A DNA stretch of 64,000 bases from contig NZ_WQGO01000004.1 in the NCBI RefSeq assembly GCF_013034685.1, positions 372,001 through 436,000 of the forward strand, written 5' to 3'. A model generated the notes under the pieces. It was not told the DNA's origin. It worked only from the letters and a program-made list of their open reading frames with translations, and did not search any database. This stretch comes from Ruegeria lacuscaerulensis (GTDB lineage: Bacteria > Pseudomonadota > Alphaproteobacteria > Rhodobacterales > Rhodobacteraceae). Positions 45,342 to 53,994 of this stretch are shown here, piece after piece (positions within the stretch are counted from its first letter, which is position 1; each line of letters begins with the position of its first letter). Made by a program: the position numbers and the translations under genes.

Positions 45342-46667
45342 ATGACGCCCCTGACCCGACAGACACAATACCAGCAACAATCCGGCGCAGCCTTCCATCA
45401 TTGGATTCTGGCCGCCTGTCTGGTGATCATGCTGTTGGTTGGCACCGATGTGGTCTCGATCGTGCTGTGGCAAATGGGGCTGGCCAAGAAGATTGAAATC
45501 GTGCTGCTGATACCGATCATGGGCATCACGTTGCTGTATTATCGCCACTTGATCCGGGGCATGACGGCCTCACCCGAGATCACGCTGTTGATCTGTTTGA
45601 CTGTCTTATCAATCACCTGGAGCGATTTTCCCGCCTATTCAATCGAGCGTCTCGTTCCCTTGATCGTGACGTCCGGGTTTGCCATCGCTTTGGGTAGCAT
45701 GATGTCCATGCGTGGGCTTTTAATCTTTCTCGCCATCTATTTCGGGAGCTCGATGGTCCTGTCGATGGGCGCAATCATGACCCTGCCGCAAGCACGTGGT
45801 ATCCCGCCCTGGGGGGACACCTGGAACGGGATCTATGCCCACAAAAACGGGCTGGGACTGGCAGCAATGACGGCGATGCTGACGTGCTACTATGCGTCGC
45901 GACAATTCACAGGGCGGCTGAAAACCGTCTTTATGATCGGCGCCCTGCTGGGTGTCTTTTTACTGATCGCCTCAGAATCGCGCACCTCTCAGGTCATCGG
46001 GCTGATCACGATGTCGGCGCTTTTGATCAGTCAGATCGTTCCGCGATTGGAAACAATTTGGGCCATAGGCTTCATTTTGTTTGCAGTTCTCTTTGTCGGT
46101 ACGATTGCCTTCCTATTGGCCTCACCGATTGCCGAGCCTTTGTTTGCGCTGATCGGACGCAAGCCCACCCTGTCCGAACGCATCCCGATCTGGGAGCTGG
46201 TCTGGCCCAATGTTAAAGAGCGGTTCTGGTTGGGCTGGGGTTATCTAGCCCATTGGAATGAAAACGCACCACACCTGCGGTTCTACGCCAGCAAGGGAGA
46301 GCTGGGGTTCCTGCCGCATTATTCGCATAACGGGTTGCTTGAGACCTTCTTGAATGCCGGTTTTATCGGCGTGGCCCTTCTATTTTTGGGTCTAATGAGG
46401 TTCTTTTTCTCGGTTTTCTACTGCATGCGCCACATCCCGCAGCGCGATCCGTTCGTATTCGTGTTTGTTCTGGGTATGATGTACCTGTTCTCGAACATCA
46501 CCGAGAGCACGCTTCTTAGCCGGATGAGTTCCAGTTGGATTTTCTTCCTGGCCTACACGACCAAAATGAATCTGGTCGCCCGCGCGCTGCGGGCCGATGC
46601 ACGGGCCCACTATGAGCTCCAGAACAGAACGCGCCGCGCTTCCCAATTCGTGTCAAAACCCACGTGA
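45342..46667 (+). CDS. O-antigen ligase/polymerase family protein (Wzy/ExoQ-like)
   Basis: About 441 residues with ten to twelve hydrophobic segments. A large periplasmic loop contains RGIPPWGDTWNGIYAHKNGLG, and a later loop contains KERFWLGWGYLAH and YSHNGLLETFLNAGFIGVALLFLG, the H-N-x-x-L-E/N pattern of Wzy_C proteins. This supports polymerisation of the repeat units in the periplasm, with the ExoP-like protein setting length. The ATG at 45342 is taken as start; a TTG at 45321 is the alternative. It is divergent from the flippase. Confidence 0.88.
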   Translation: MTPLTRQTQYQQQSGAAFHHWILAACLVIMLLVGTDVVSIVLWQMGLAKKIEIVLLIPIMGITLLYYRHLIRGMTASPEITLLICLTVLSITWSDFPAYSIERLVPLIVTSGFAIALGSMMSMRGLLIFLAIYFGSSMVLSMGAIMTLPQARGIPPWGDTWNGIYAHKNGLGLAAMTAMLTCYYASRQFTGRLKTVFMIGALLGVFLLIASESRTSQVIGLITMSALLISQIVPRLETIWAIGFILFAVLFVGTIAFLLASPIAEPLFALIGRKPTLSERIPIWELVWPNVKERFWLGWGYLAHWNENAPHLRFYASKGELGFLPHYSHNGLLETFLNAGFIGVALLFLGLMRFFFSVFYCMRHIPQRDPFVFVFVLGMMYLFSNITESTLLSRMSSSWIFFLAYTTKMNLVARALRADARAHYELQNRTRRASQFVSKPT

Positions 46668-46813
46668 ATGTTGCGACTTTTTTCTAAGCAAAGGGTAATT
46701 TCGGACCCTATGCAGTTGCAGAAAGATTGACAGGCGCACGGTGGGTGGTGTGGACTCTGGCCATTCGCGTATCGAGATCAATTTCGATTCAAAGGTATTT
46801 GGGGGAGGCCCAG

Positions 46814-47728
46814 TTGAAGACAGCAATATTCGCAGGCGGTAAGGGCTCTCGCCTGATAGAAGAAACCCGCATTCGTCCCAAGCCATTGGTGGAAATCGCC
46901 AACCGGCCGATCCTCTGGCACATCATGCAGCATTATTCGACCTATGGTCATCATGAATTCGTGCTGGCCCTTGGGTATATGGGCGATCTGATCAAGCAGT
47001 ACATGTCCGATCTGTGTCAACACGACGGGAACCTCAGGATCGACTTTGCCAAGCGCGAGTTGTTTGGCGAACCTGAATACCGGAACCCCGCGCTGGACGC
47101 TCAAATGCCGCCTTGGACCGTGGATTTGATCGACACTGGCGTCGACACGATGACAGGCGGGCGTCTGGCTCGGCTACAGCCCTATCTGGGGAACGAGACC
47201 TTCATGCTGACCTATGGGGACGGCGTGTCAAACGTAGATCTGGACGCACTGCTGGCCTTTCACCGGTCGCACGGCAAGCTGGCTACGATCACTATGGTGC
47301 GTCCCCTGACTACGTTCGGGCATCTTCAGGTGCGCGAGGATGGTCTGGTCGAAGGGTTCATGGAAAAGCCCGAAACCGCCGCAGATTGGATCAATGGCGG
47401 GTTCTTTGTTCTGGAACCCGAAGTGTTCGATGCCGTCGCCAGTGTAAATGGCGACGAAATCATGTGGGAAGAAGGCCCCTTGCCCAAGCTGATGGAGATG
47501 GGAGAACTGATGGCCTATCGCCATCCCGGCTTCTGGTACTGCATGGACCACCTCGCCGACAAACGCCGTTTGGAAGATATGTGGAAGAACGGCAATCGCC
47601 CCTGGGCCACGTGGGAACAAGGCAACGGGCCGACGAACGGCTCGACCCGCCTGACCGGCGACGGTCATCGCCCCGGCATTGGCAGAGGCGGAAATCCGGG
47701 GGACTGGGTCCGCTACAAGTCCCTGTAA
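46814..47728 (+). CDS. rfbF: Glucose-1-phosphate cytidylyltransferase
   Basis: About 304 residues. The family start M-K-T-A-I-F-A-G-G-K-G-S-R is preceded by TTG at 46814, with GGGGGAGG five bases upstream, so TTG is the likely start; no ATG fits. The nucleotidyltransferase motif GGKGSRLIEETRIRPKPLVE, FMLTYGDGVSNVDLD and FVLEPEVFD match RfbF. The enzyme makes CDP-glucose from CTP and glucose-1-phosphate. After the usual end near PWATWE there is a Gly/Arg-rich extension of ~36 residues. No CDP-glucose 4,6-dehydratase is present; instead a mutase-like FAD protein and an epimerase follow convergently. Confidence 0.92.
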   Translation: MKTAIFAGGKGSRLIEETRIRPKPLVEIANRPILWHIMQHYSTYGHHEFVLALGYMGDLIKQYMSDLCQHDGNLRIDFAKRELFGEPEYRNPALDAQMPPWTVDLIDTGVDTMTGGRLARLQPYLGNETFMLTYGDGVSNVDLDALLAFHRSHGKLATITMVRPLTTFGHLQVREDGLVEGFMEKPETAADWINGGFFVLEPEVFDAVASVNGDEIMWEEGPLPKLMEMGELMAYRHPGFWYCMDHLADKRRLEDMWKNGNRPWATWEQGNGPTNGSTRLTGDGHRPGIGRGGNPGDWVRYKSL

Positions 47729-47738
47729 GCGTTTCGAA

Positions 47739-49061
47739 TTAAACTGCCTGGAGCGTCTCAAGAACGGTCCGGGCACCGCGTTCACCGGATTTGAACGCCT
47801 CATCTGTCCACTGATAACCCCACTCGCCGAACCGTCCGACATAGGTGATGCCGACCTCGTCCAGCCATTTGTGGACGATCGGCAGCGCCTCTTCCCGGTC
47901 CAGATCGAAGATGATGTTGGCGTGCGTAATCAAACGCGCATCCTTGTGCAGGATTTCTTCATCCTCGGTGATCAACCCGATCTTGACCAGATCATCAATC
48001 ACCGGCTGAATCAGATCCTCGGGCGCGACGTCCAGCGGTCTGTATTTGTTGGAATAATAGCATTCAGCCTGAACAGAACCACATCCCGGCGGGCAGGTCT
48101 TGGTGGACATTTTGTGCGGGAAGCTGAGGCGGGTAAAGACGATGTCCTCGTCGTAGATATAGGTCCAGGTAGCGGGAGTAAAATCATCGCGCGCAAGGCC
48201 GATATTCACCGTCACACAAGTGGTGCAGGCCAGCTTGGCAGCCGCGTCCAGAACCGATTGCGGGGCGCCTTTGACCATCGGGATCAGGTCCGGCAACGGG
48301 ATGGAGGAGATCAGCTTGTCATAACTCTCGGTCACACCATTTTCGAACCGAACCGTTTTGGCCACCGGATCAATCGCCACCACCTTGTGATCCAGATGCA
48401 GATCGGTTTTTTCCATGAAGGGCTTGAGGTATGAGATAAAGCCCCCCTCGGTCGGATACCGGAAGTCGGTGATATAGTGGACATCCGGCGTTTCGGCGAA
48501 AACCGCGCCTCGGATCACTTCTTCCATCGAGGGGCGATATAGGCGCGGGCCCATCCAGACGGTGCTCATCTGATCGGCGTCCACGGTGTGATATTTCTTG
48601 CCGTAAACCGCCGGGAAATGCGTACCGAAGGTTTCCCCAAAGACCGAGATCAGCCATTCCAGATAATTCGCAGGCTTCTCGACCACTTCCTGTTTGGACG
48701 CCTCGATGAAATCCAGAATGCACTGGGTTTTCAGCTCATCAGGCAAGTTGTGCAAATTGGCCTGCGCCGGGTGCTTGACCCAGGCCCCGTGGTAATAGTT
48801 GTTCACGTAAGCCTGCAGTTTTTCGTATTTGCCGCCCACGTTACTGGCAAACAGATCTTGAATACGCGGGTCTTTCGAGAAGGAAATATGCGGACCGTCG
48901 TCGAAGATGAAGCCGCTGTCATGGGCAAAGGTTGCCGTATGACCGCCGGGAAAAGCGTTTTTGTCATACATCCGGCTTGAAACGCCCGCGCCATGCAGAT
49001 GATGGGCCGCGCCCAGACCAGCCATGCCGGACCCAAGGATAATGATGTTCTCGTCACTCAT
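47739..49061 (-). CDS. FAD-dependent oxidoreductase, UDP-galactopyranose-mutase-like
   Basis: About 440 residues from the ATG at 49061. IILGSGMAGLGAAHHL is the FAD-binding motif and GGHTATF follows. FDDGPHISFS and GKKYHTVDADQMSTVWMGPRLYRPS recall UDP-galactopyranose mutase and HemY-like proteins. GRFGEWGYQWTDEAFKSG closes the FAD site. It is clearly different from the bona fide mutase gene at 60.5 kb. One base separates it from the epimerase gene, and it converges on rfbF, so all three may act on one nucleotide sugar. The reaction is unknown. Confidence 0.78.
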   Translation of the reverse strand: MSDENIIILGSGMAGLGAAHHLHGAGVSSRMYDKNAFPGGHTATFAHDSGFIFDDGPHISFSKDPRIQDLFASNVGGKYEKLQAYVNNYYHGAWVKHPAQANLHNLPDELKTQCILDFIEASKQEVVEKPANYLEWLISVFGETFGTHFPAVYGKKYHTVDADQMSTVWMGPRLYRPSMEEVIRGAVFAETPDVHYITDFRYPTEGGFISYLKPFMEKTDLHLDHKVVAIDPVAKTVRFENGVTESYDKLISSIPLPDLIPMVKGAPQSVLDAAAKLACTTCVTVNIGLARDDFTPATWTYIYDEDIVFTRLSFPHKMSTKTCPPGCGSVQAECYYSNKYRPLDVAPEDLIQPVIDDLVKIGLITEDEEILHKDARLITHANIIFDLDREEALPIVHKWLDEVGITYVGRFGEWGYQWTDEAFKSGERGARTVLETLQAV

Positions 49062-49062
49062 A

Positions 49063-50001
49063 TCAGGTTTCTTTCGCAATCTCGCGGCGCCACCAGGCAA
49101 TGGTGTCCGCAACTCCGGTTTCCAAAGTGAATTTCGGGGACCAGCCTAGCTCGGTCCGCAATCGGGTATTGTTGGCCTCGACCAGAGGCGGGTCGCCCGG
49201 CCGGGCTTCGCGCGCGCCAAGACGCACCAGGTCTTCGGCACCAATCTGACGGGCGATTTCAAGGATCAGGTCAGACAGAGGGATGGCCGTGCCGCTGCCG
49301 ATATTGACCGGACCTTCAAGGTCGCTGTTCAGCAGGGCCACCATCGCGCTTGCAACATCGTCGACGTGCAGGAAATCTCGTTTCTGCCGCCCATGGGTGC
49401 ACAGGGCTTCGCGCCCTTGCAACAATGAGATCACTACATCCGCCGCCAATCGCCGTGGATTCTCACCCGGCCCGTACAGAAAGAAGGGTCGCGCCCAGGC
49501 CCCCGACAGATCCAGCGCGCCACACATCTTTTCAAAAGCGGTAGCCAACCCCGCCTTGGCCGCGCCGTATTCAGTTGCCGGTGTCAGGGGTGTCTCGCGC
49601 TCATGCAGCTTGATCGGCTTGGACCAGTCATATTCCATGCACGACCCGCAAAATGTAACCCGCTGCCCGCCCGCCTGTGCAAAGGCAAATAACAGGTCGA
49701 TCGAGTGCTGCACCCTGCGGAAATTCTCCAACGCTTGCTGGTTTCCCGGCCCCATATACCAAGCCAATGCCAATAGGTGTGTGGGGTGGTGCTGGTCCAA
49801 CACCGCTTGGATCGCCGCGGTGTCAGTCGTATCAGCGTTGACCCAGATCACGTCGCCGGAGACTTGCGGGGGTGGACCACTTCGATATGTGGCGATGACT
49901 CGGCAGCCGGCAGTGGCGAGCTGACGAACGCAAGCGCGTCCGATAAATCCCGCAGCACCCGTGACCAGAACCGTTGGTTTTTGCTGTTTCGAACTCATCA
50001 T
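49063..50001 (-). CDS. NAD-dependent epimerase/dehydratase
   Basis: 312 residues (a second ATG lies one codon in). The Rossmann motif is VLVTGAAGFIGRACVRQL. The catalytic Y-x-x-x-K is seen in TEYGAAKAGLATA, with a Ser/Cys-rich GSCMEYDW before it. FLYGPGENPRRLAAD and the C-terminal TELGWSPKFTLETGVADTI are typical of extended SDRs acting on nucleotide sugars. It could be a CDP-sugar epimerase or reductase given rfbF next door, but the substrate is not readable. Same operon as the FAD protein downstream. Confidence 0.88.
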   Translation of the reverse strand: MMSSKQQKPTVLVTGAAGFIGRACVRQLATAGCRVIATYRSGPPPQVSGDVIWVNADTTDTAAIQAVLDQHHPTHLLALAWYMGPGNQQALENFRRVQHSIDLLFAFAQAGGQRVTFCGSCMEYDWSKPIKLHERETPLTPATEYGAAKAGLATAFEKMCGALDLSGAWARPFFLYGPGENPRRLAADVVISLLQGREALCTHGRQKRDFLHVDDVASAMVALLNSDLEGPVNIGSGTAIPLSDLILEIARQIGAEDLVRLGAREARPGDPPLVEANNTRLRTELGWSPKFTLETGVADTIAWWRREIAKET

Positions 50002-50556
50002 GGCTGGGGATACTATCTTGCGGAGCTTTCAGGAAATCAGACTGGATTGAGCGGCCAAGTCGCATCTGTTTCAGAAACAGTAGATGTAAAAAATGGACAT
50101 TGTGCACCCGATGCAGAGGCGTCAATTCGAATCCCTCGGCCAATCTCCGTGCTTTCGAATGTGGTGGAGGAACTAAACGCCTGCGCAAACGTCAGTATTA
50201 GACCCCGCACGCAAAGCCAAATCGTCCTGTGGGAAACAACGCCGGCAGGCCGCAAGGGACAATCCGTAAAAATCATTAAACACCCGCCTTCATCAACGGC
50301 ACCCAAACAAAAACAACCCGCACGACACGTGGTCAGAAATCAAACAAAATCTACCTTGCCTGGGATTCTGTAACCTAGGCCGGCCCCCAAAAACTTAAAC
50401 ACAGACAGCCTGTTTTTCCACAATTTTCGGACTTTACTTGGGGTGTTTGCCGGTGACGCTGAACAAGTGTGCAAGCGCAGGATCGGAAAAAACCTTTGGA
50501 AGCTTGGCCGCCATATGAGATAGTTTGGCCTTATTTTGTGTTAAAGGATCAGCCGG
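50002..50556. other. 555-base intergenic region
   Basis: No convincing gene. Open frames here on both strands have no recognisable motif or good start. The only clear structure is CTGTTTC-A-GAAACAG (50066-50080), a perfect inverted repeat. The base composition from about 50250 to 50350 is A/C-rich. A T-loop-like TTCGAATC near 50127 has no matching stem and is not a tRNA. The region probably carries divergent promoters for the epimerase and the glycosyltransferase-like gene. Confidence 0.45.
50066..50080. promoter_or_regulatory. Palindrome, possible operator upstream of epimerase gene
   Basis: CTGTTTC and GAAACAG are perfect complements around a single A, 65 bases before the epimerase start. 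The geometry fits a dimeric repressor site; no known regulator is assigned. Confidence 0.3.
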
Positions 50557-51702
50557 TTGACCAGTTCCTCAGTTTCCACCACCGCCTCGCGCGATGTGCT
50601 GATCTTCTCTCAACGCAGATTGAACGACAACGTTTCGCGCTGTTCGGGGTTCGAATTCGAAGACGTTCTGACCGAAATAGAAGCGGTCGACATCGTGGCC
50701 CCAGCCCGAAAACGGGACCGGTCGCTGCCTTATGATCCCAAACGCTGGCTGTCCAAACGAACAGATCTGTTCCGGCACTGGCCGTCTGGTGCGCAGAAAG
50801 TGACGCTGCAAAAGGACTATGACATCTTTGTTTGCGACGTCCAGAAACCGCAGGAGCTGCTGACGCTGGATGCGATCCCGAACTGGCGCGAACACTGCGG
50901 TCTGGCCGTCTGTGTGCTGGAAGAGGTCTGGAGCAAGGACCTGCATGTACACCTGCCTCTGGTCCGGTCTCTCGCCGAGTTCGACCTGATCGCCTGCGCC
51001 TTTGCCGAGGCCTGCGACGCCCTGCATCGCATCACCGGAAAACCGGTGATTCACCTGCCTGGTGCTGCGGATATGGTCCGGTTTGCGCCAACCTCTCTTT
51101 CCGCAGAGCGACCCATAGATTTCTATTGCATGGGACGCAGACGGCCCGAGCTGCATGACCGTTTACTCAAGGCAATCAAGGATCGCGGGGGCTTCTATCT
51201 ATATGATTCCGCAACAAAACCTCCGACCACGGCGCAACACGCGGTGCATCGGGATTTGCTGGCAAATCTGGTTCAGCATTCGAAACTGTTCATGGTGGAT
51301 ATCGCCAAGATCGGCCATGCCGATCAGAAAAAAGGCAATATTGCCTGGGGTCCCCGCCATGTTGAGGGCATTGCCGGTGGGGCCGCTCAGGTCGGCTATG
51401 CGCCGGACTCGGATGACTATCGGCAGTATTTCGATTGGCCAGAATCCGTGTTCCGCCTGTCCGAGGATCCCGACGAGGCCATCGACCAGATCGCAGGTTT
51501 GTTGGACACGCCGGGTAAGCTGGATCAGATGCGGCGGGTCAACATGGTCCAAGCCCTAAACAAACACGATTGGCTGCACCGATGGGCGCAAATTCTTGAA
51601 AAGCTGGGTCTGCCGGAATCAGATGAGATGGCTCGCAGACGGCAAGCGCTGTCCAGCATGTCTGAAACCCTGCTACGCGCAGACACAGCCCAAACGGCCT
51701 AG
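50557..51702 (+). CDS. Glycosyltransferase-like protein (GT1/GT4 C-terminal type)
   Basis: 381 residues from a TTG start, with AAAGGA seven bases upstream. The N-terminal half lacks clear motifs (FVCDVQKPQELLTLD, CGLAVCVLEEVW). The C-terminal half carries VIHLPGAADMVRFAP, PIDFYCMGRRRPELHDRLL and RHVEGIAGGAAQVGYAP followed by FRLSEDPDEAIDQI, which resembles the C-terminal domain of glycosyltransferase group 1-like proteins. A bound nucleotide sugar is expected in that half. It stands alone and is followed by a long inverted repeat. Confidence 0.65.
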   Translation: MTSSSVSTTASRDVLIFSQRRLNDNVSRCSGFEFEDVLTEIEAVDIVAPARKRDRSLPYDPKRWLSKRTDLFRHWPSGAQKVTLQKDYDIFVCDVQKPQELLTLDAIPNWREHCGLAVCVLEEVWSKDLHVHLPLVRSLAEFDLIACAFAEACDALHRITGKPVIHLPGAADMVRFAPTSLSAERPIDFYCMGRRRPELHDRLLKAIKDRGGFYLYDSATKPPTTAQHAVHRDLLANLVQHSKLFMVDIAKIGHADQKKGNIAWGPRHVEGIAGGAAQVGYAPDSDDYRQYFDWPESVFRLSEDPDEAIDQIAGLLDTPGKLDQMRRVNMVQALNKHDWLHRWAQILEKLGLPESDEMARRRQALSSMSETLLRADTAQTA

Positions 51703-51737
51703 GCCCTTGTTTGTCGGTAGATGGGGGAAAGTTCGTG

Positions 51738-51813
51738 GGGCGGCATGTGGCACTCAATACCCCTTCAAAGCCAGTCAGAAAAACCAGTATGTGCTAAAAT
51801 AAACATGCCGCCC
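51738..51813. repeat. Long-range inverted repeat / candidate structured RNA
   Basis: GGGCGGCATGT (51738-51748) and ACATGCCGCCC (51803-51813) are perfect complements. Inside, GCAC (51750-51753) can pair with GTGC (51791-51794). The whole forms a long stem with internal loops in the 297-base gap after the glycosyltransferase-like gene. No T-run follows directly. It could be a processed 3' end, a small RNA or a relic of a mobile sequence. Confidence 0.4.
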
Positions 51814-51999
51814 ACCCAAGCAGGATGACATTGTGGCAAAATTGTGTCCACGATTCTTGGGGAAACTTATTGTTCGCTTTTTGGAAACGATGACTCACTC
51901 CCGAATCAATTGGTTCCCGCAAGGGCAAAAACACCCGCTCCCGCACCATCTCGGCCCACTTTTTAACGGGCATGTAGAGCGAAGGATGTGATCGCCCCC

Positions 52000-53727
52000 T
52001 CAGGCCAGTTCCAGTTTTTTCTTCAACGGGCCGCTGTTTTTGACAATGACGGCCTGCACCGGTTCGGACACGCCCTGGATCGTGATGCCGCCGGTCTTAC
52101 CCAGCATGTCAGGAATACCCAGGCCGCACATCTCATGCATATAGGTTGAATAGACGATCCCGGCCTCGATTTTATTGGTGACAGTCTCGAAAGCCTCGGC
52201 AATGATCGACACATTGCCAATCGCCGTCACCGGGCTGGGTGCTGCTTGGTCCGAGGTCTTGCCCACCCGTCCGATAATGGCCCGGCCCGAGTGCACCCCG
52301 ATCCCGATCTTCAGCGGCTCAACAAGATGCTGACTAAGGCTGCCTTGCGTCTCTTGAACCAGCAACTGGCACTTGGCCGCTGCATAAAGCGCAGAGCGCG
52401 CGGCCTGGGTTTTGTGCGTCTCAAGTCCGAAAACAGCCGTCAGCCCGTCATTGGTGAACTTGTCGATATGGCCATTCTGCTCTTCGATCTGTTCGACCAC
52501 CATGTCCAAAAGCTGGTTGAGGACAAAAATGACGTCATAGGGCAGTGACTTGTCCACGAATGGGCGGAAATCCTTGATCTTGAGGTTCAACACGCTGACC
52601 TCACGCTCGACCCCCCAGCCGAACGGATCGGATTTCAACGGCGTCGATGCTGCGCGCTGAGGCTGGATGATTGGGCGCAGGCTGACATCTCCGTTCACGC
52701 GCGCCTGACAGGCAAGGCGCATGTTCGGTTCCGCGTTGATCTTGTCGAGAAGTTTGCGTTCGGCCGGGCCGATCGGGCTGAGGCCATCCTGCTCGGACAG
52801 AACCACTACCCGGCAGGTTGAACACCGCGCCCGCCCACCACAGACCGACAGGTGATCAATCCCGTTGTCGCGGCTTACATCCAGAATAGTCTTTCCTGGG
52901 GCCGCATCCACGGTCAGCCCTTCGCCATAAGTCACGCGCACCTTGCGGCGCAGGTTCTGGCCCAGCAAAAACAGAACGAACAGGGACAGCAGTGCGCACA
53001 GAATGATCACCACCCAGCCCTGCGCAATCGCCTGATATTCGGAAACGGCAGCGCGCACCTCGGTCAAGCGCAAGGCCAGTTCTGTCGCCTCTGCCCCGTC
53101 CGGATCAAGGCTGAGGCGCAACACCTCGCGCTTGGCCGCTGTCATCCATCCGGCCATCGCCACGATCGGTACGGCCACCGCCAGCGGCAAAAGCACCAAC
53201 AAGCCGTCCTTGTACCAATGCTTCGGTCGAAGCCAGAAATGCACACCGATCAGCCCGTGCCCCCAGACCAGCAACATCAGCGCATTCTGTTTGATCGCCG
53301 CAACCGGCCATAGCAGCGACAGTTCCTGCAAATAGCTGACGGGCACGCCGGTCAGCAACTCGGACCCGCGGGTGACGATGATATGGCTGACAAGCCAATA
53401 GGGAATGGCCAGCCCCAGAATGATCTGAAACCAGCGCCAGAACGGCGTTTTCAAGCTTCGGATGCTGAGGATCGAGACCGCGCCCAACAGCACATGCACC
53501 GCCAGGGCGCCATAGAGCAGAACCGTTCCGGGGACCGAGCTCCAGATCGCGGACATAACGGCCAGCATCCGGTCCATCCACTCCAGCGATACCAGCCCCA
53601 GACCGTGGTTGACAAAATGCCCCGCTGCATAGGCCAACAGCACCAGCCCCGACCACAACCGGGCCTGCTGAGTCACGGGTCCTCGCCCGTTGGCTTTGAT
53701 CTCTCGATGTCTGACGGCCATCTTCAA
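52000..53727 (-). CDS. Ferredoxin-containing membrane protein with degenerate class III nucleotide cyclase domain
   Basis: 575 residues in three parts. Residues ~20-220 hold about six transmembrane helices with several His (GHFVNHG, HVLLG, SHIIV, GHGLIGVHF) that could bind haem b, as in the succinate-dehydrogenase-like anchor. Residues ~270-355 form a plant-type 2Fe-2S domain (CGGRARCSTC and a later Cys in RLACQA). The C-terminal ~180 residues align with class III cyclases (KFTNDGLTAVFG). However, the first metal Asp position is Lys (LNLKIKDF), and the transition-state Asn and Arg are replaced (AIGNVSIIAEAFE). The layout recalls redox/quinone-responsive CyaC of Sinorhizobium, but here catalysis is doubtful. 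Confidence 0.85.
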   Translation of the reverse strand: MKMAVRHREIKANGRGPVTQQARLWSGLVLLAYAAGHFVNHGLGLVSLEWMDRMLAVMSAIWSSVPGTVLLYGALAVHVLLGAVSILSIRSLKTPFWRWFQIILGLAIPYWLVSHIIVTRGSELLTGVPVSYLQELSLLWPVAAIKQNALMLLVWGHGLIGVHFWLRPKHWYKDGLLVLLPLAVAVPIVAMAGWMTAAKREVLRLSLDPDGAEATELALRLTEVRAAVSEYQAIAQGWVVIILCALLSLFVLFLLGQNLRRKVRVTYGEGLTVDAAPGKTILDVSRDNGIDHLSVCGGRARCSTCRVVVLSEQDGLSPIGPAERKLLDKINAEPNMRLACQARVNGDVSLRPIIQPQRAASTPLKSDPFGWGVEREVSVLNLKIKDFRPFVDKSLPYDVIFVLNQLLDMVVEQIEEQNGHIDKFTNDGLTAVFGLETHKTQAARSALYAAAKCQLLVQETQGSLSQHLVEPLKIGIGVHSGRAIIGRVGKTSDQAAPSPVTAIGNVSIIAEAFETVTNKIEAGIVYSTYMHEMCGLGIPDMLGKTGGITIQGVSEPVQAVIVKNSGPLKKKLELA

Positions 53728-53940
53728 CGCCCCTGATCAATCGCTTGTTTCGTAATCACCTAAAATGTCTGACACGCAGGGGTAGAGGATTATTCACCAC
53801 AAATCCGTTTTCGCCTTCACGTTCAGGTGTGGTCTTCGTGTGGAAAGAACAGCGGGTTACGCGCCATGCCGCTTAAACCTCAGTTTTTTTTGGCCTTGGC
53901 CGTCCTATTGGCAACGTCACGCTTCGTTCAGGAAGGGCGC

Positions 53941-53970
53941 AAAAAAGGGGCCGCCGGTATCGGCAGCCCC
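53941..53970 (-). terminator. Rho-independent terminator of the serralysin-like gene
   Basis: On the minus strand GGGGCTGCC and GGCGGCCCC form a stem with one mismatch and a six-base loop, followed by TTTTTT. It lies 24 bases past the stop codon. Confidence 0.85.
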
Positions 53971-53994
53971 CTAATTTTACTTGTCAGACCGGCC

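Noticed and set aside
50115-50150. tRNA-like T-loop TTCGAATC
   Set aside because: The flanking bases do not form a T-stem, and no acceptor, anticodon or D arm is present.
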